A stretch of DNA of 60,540 nt from an uncultured Candidatus Nemicrothrix sp. (lineage in GTDB: Bacteria; Actinomycetota; Acidimicrobiia; Acidimicrobiales; MedAcidi-G1): NCBI GenBank assembly GCA_913055915.1, contig CAJXKL010000012.1:1-60540 (forward strand), read 5' to 3'. This document shows positions 60,290 to 60,540 of the stretch, one piece after another. Within the stretch, counting starts at the first letter, position 1. Each line of letters opens with the position of its first letter. The position numbers and the translations under genes are program-made. Below the pieces are notes generated by a model. The model was not told where the DNA came from. It searched no databases and saw only the letters and a list, made by a program, of their open reading frames with translations.

Positions 60290-60540
60290 AGGGGCACCAG
60301 CCACCGGCTTCTGGCTCCAGCGGGGCGCCACACCAGTCGCACGGTGGGCGGCCTGCAGCTACCAGGGCCCGGGCCGATTCGATGAACGATTCGACCTGTT
60401 CGCGCTGCAGGGGGAACCTCGCCTGGGCCGGCTTCAGGTCCTCGTCGCGGACCAACTCCTCGGCGATCAGCACGAGGCGGTCGGTGGACTGCTGGTAGGT
60501 GACGCCCAGGCTGCCGGCCACCCAGGCGGGCTCGTCCTGG
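60279..60540 (-). CDS. DUF3090 family protein (5' partial, off the right edge)
   Basis: The C-terminal 86 or so residues of a DUF3090 (TIGR03847) protein. AWVAGSLGVTYQQSTDRLVL near the edge and ALVAAGRPPCDWCGAPLEPE at the end, with the Cys pairs seen in the family. The frame is open to the window end, so the gene continues outside and the GTG at 60521 is internal. DUF3090 regularly neighbours SCO1664-family genes in actinobacteria. Function unknown. Confidence 0.85.
   Translation of the reverse strand, partial: QDEPAWVAGSLGVTYQQSTDRLVLIAEELVRDEDLKPAQARFPLQREQVESFIESARALVAAGRPPCDWCGAPLEPEAGGWCPCAN

Noticed and set aside
60279-60521. A complete 80-residue gene at the right edge
   Set aside because: The frame stays open to the window end and the sequence matches only the C-terminal part of DUF3090, so it is a partial gene.

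Overview
The window looks like a chromosomal segment of a high-GC actinobacterium, most likely a free-living (possibly marine) member of the Acidimicrobiia or a relative. This is inferred from gene content only. The pointers are a DUF3107 protein, the SCO1664 family/DUF3090 pair, a PdtaS-type histidine kinase, a DUF222/HNH relic, luciferase-like (F420-type) oxidoreductases, a septum-formation-type lipoprotein, and many GTG/TTG starts with ATGA-type overlaps. I saw no rRNA, tRNA, insertion sequence, prophage or CRISPR array. No stretch over 300 bases lacks a gene, apart from the one filled by a pseudogene (17414-18297).

Region 1 (1-12973) holds two complete peptide-type ABC importer operons in tandem, each ordered receptor, permease B, permease C, ATPase D, ATPase F. 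Both receptors are unusual fusions: a different kind of solute-binding domain sits in front of an ordinary family-5 (DppA-like) domain. In the first it is the end of a LivK-like type 1 domain; in the second it is an NMT1/SsuA-like type 2 domain. The front domain of the second receptor uses T-ending codons, whereas the rest of the gene uses C-ending codons. The first operon's F ATPase carries an Arg/Ser-rich insertion that, read on the other strand, encodes a Thr/Ala/Pro linker like those of receptor lipoproteins. Together these suggest that linker DNA of receptor genes has been a site of recombination here.

Region 2 (13004-32503) is mostly housekeeping and metabolism: acetyltransferase and thiolase, an ABC exporter, an SDR, a decayed DUF222/HNH gene, an acyl-CoA synthetase, an RlmL-like methyltransferase, a luciferase-like oxidoreductase, a YceI protein on a microsatellite-coded Thr linker, a small operon with a CBS protein, PlsC, two EamA transporters (one RarD), a glutamine amidotransferase, a flavodoxin, SurE with an overlapping GGCT-like gene, an ABC-F ATPase and FabH.

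Region 3 (32638-43922) has a CysQ/IMPase-like phosphatase, then a cobalamin riboswitch leading a btuF-btuC-btuD vitamin B12 import operon. These are followed by a long ribosome hibernation factor with two C-terminal domains, class I fumarase, a second luciferase-like enzyme, a histidine phosphatase, Fur and TetR regulators, a NUDIX hydrolase and a glycosyltransferase.

Region 4 (43966-51258) is a septum-formation-like lipoprotein divergent from a complete System I cytochrome c maturation operon, ccmABCDEFGH, with nearly every gene overlapping the next. It includes a 53-residue CcmD and a CcmH-CcmI fusion, and ends in a hairpin. Region 5 (51268-60540) has a SufR-like regulator divergent from an Mrp/ApbC P-loop protein, DUF3107, PdtaS, a glycerophosphodiester phosphodiesterase, a lipid kinase, EtfB-EtfA, and a three-gene minus-strand block (unknown protein, SCO1664 family, DUF3090) that runs off the right edge.
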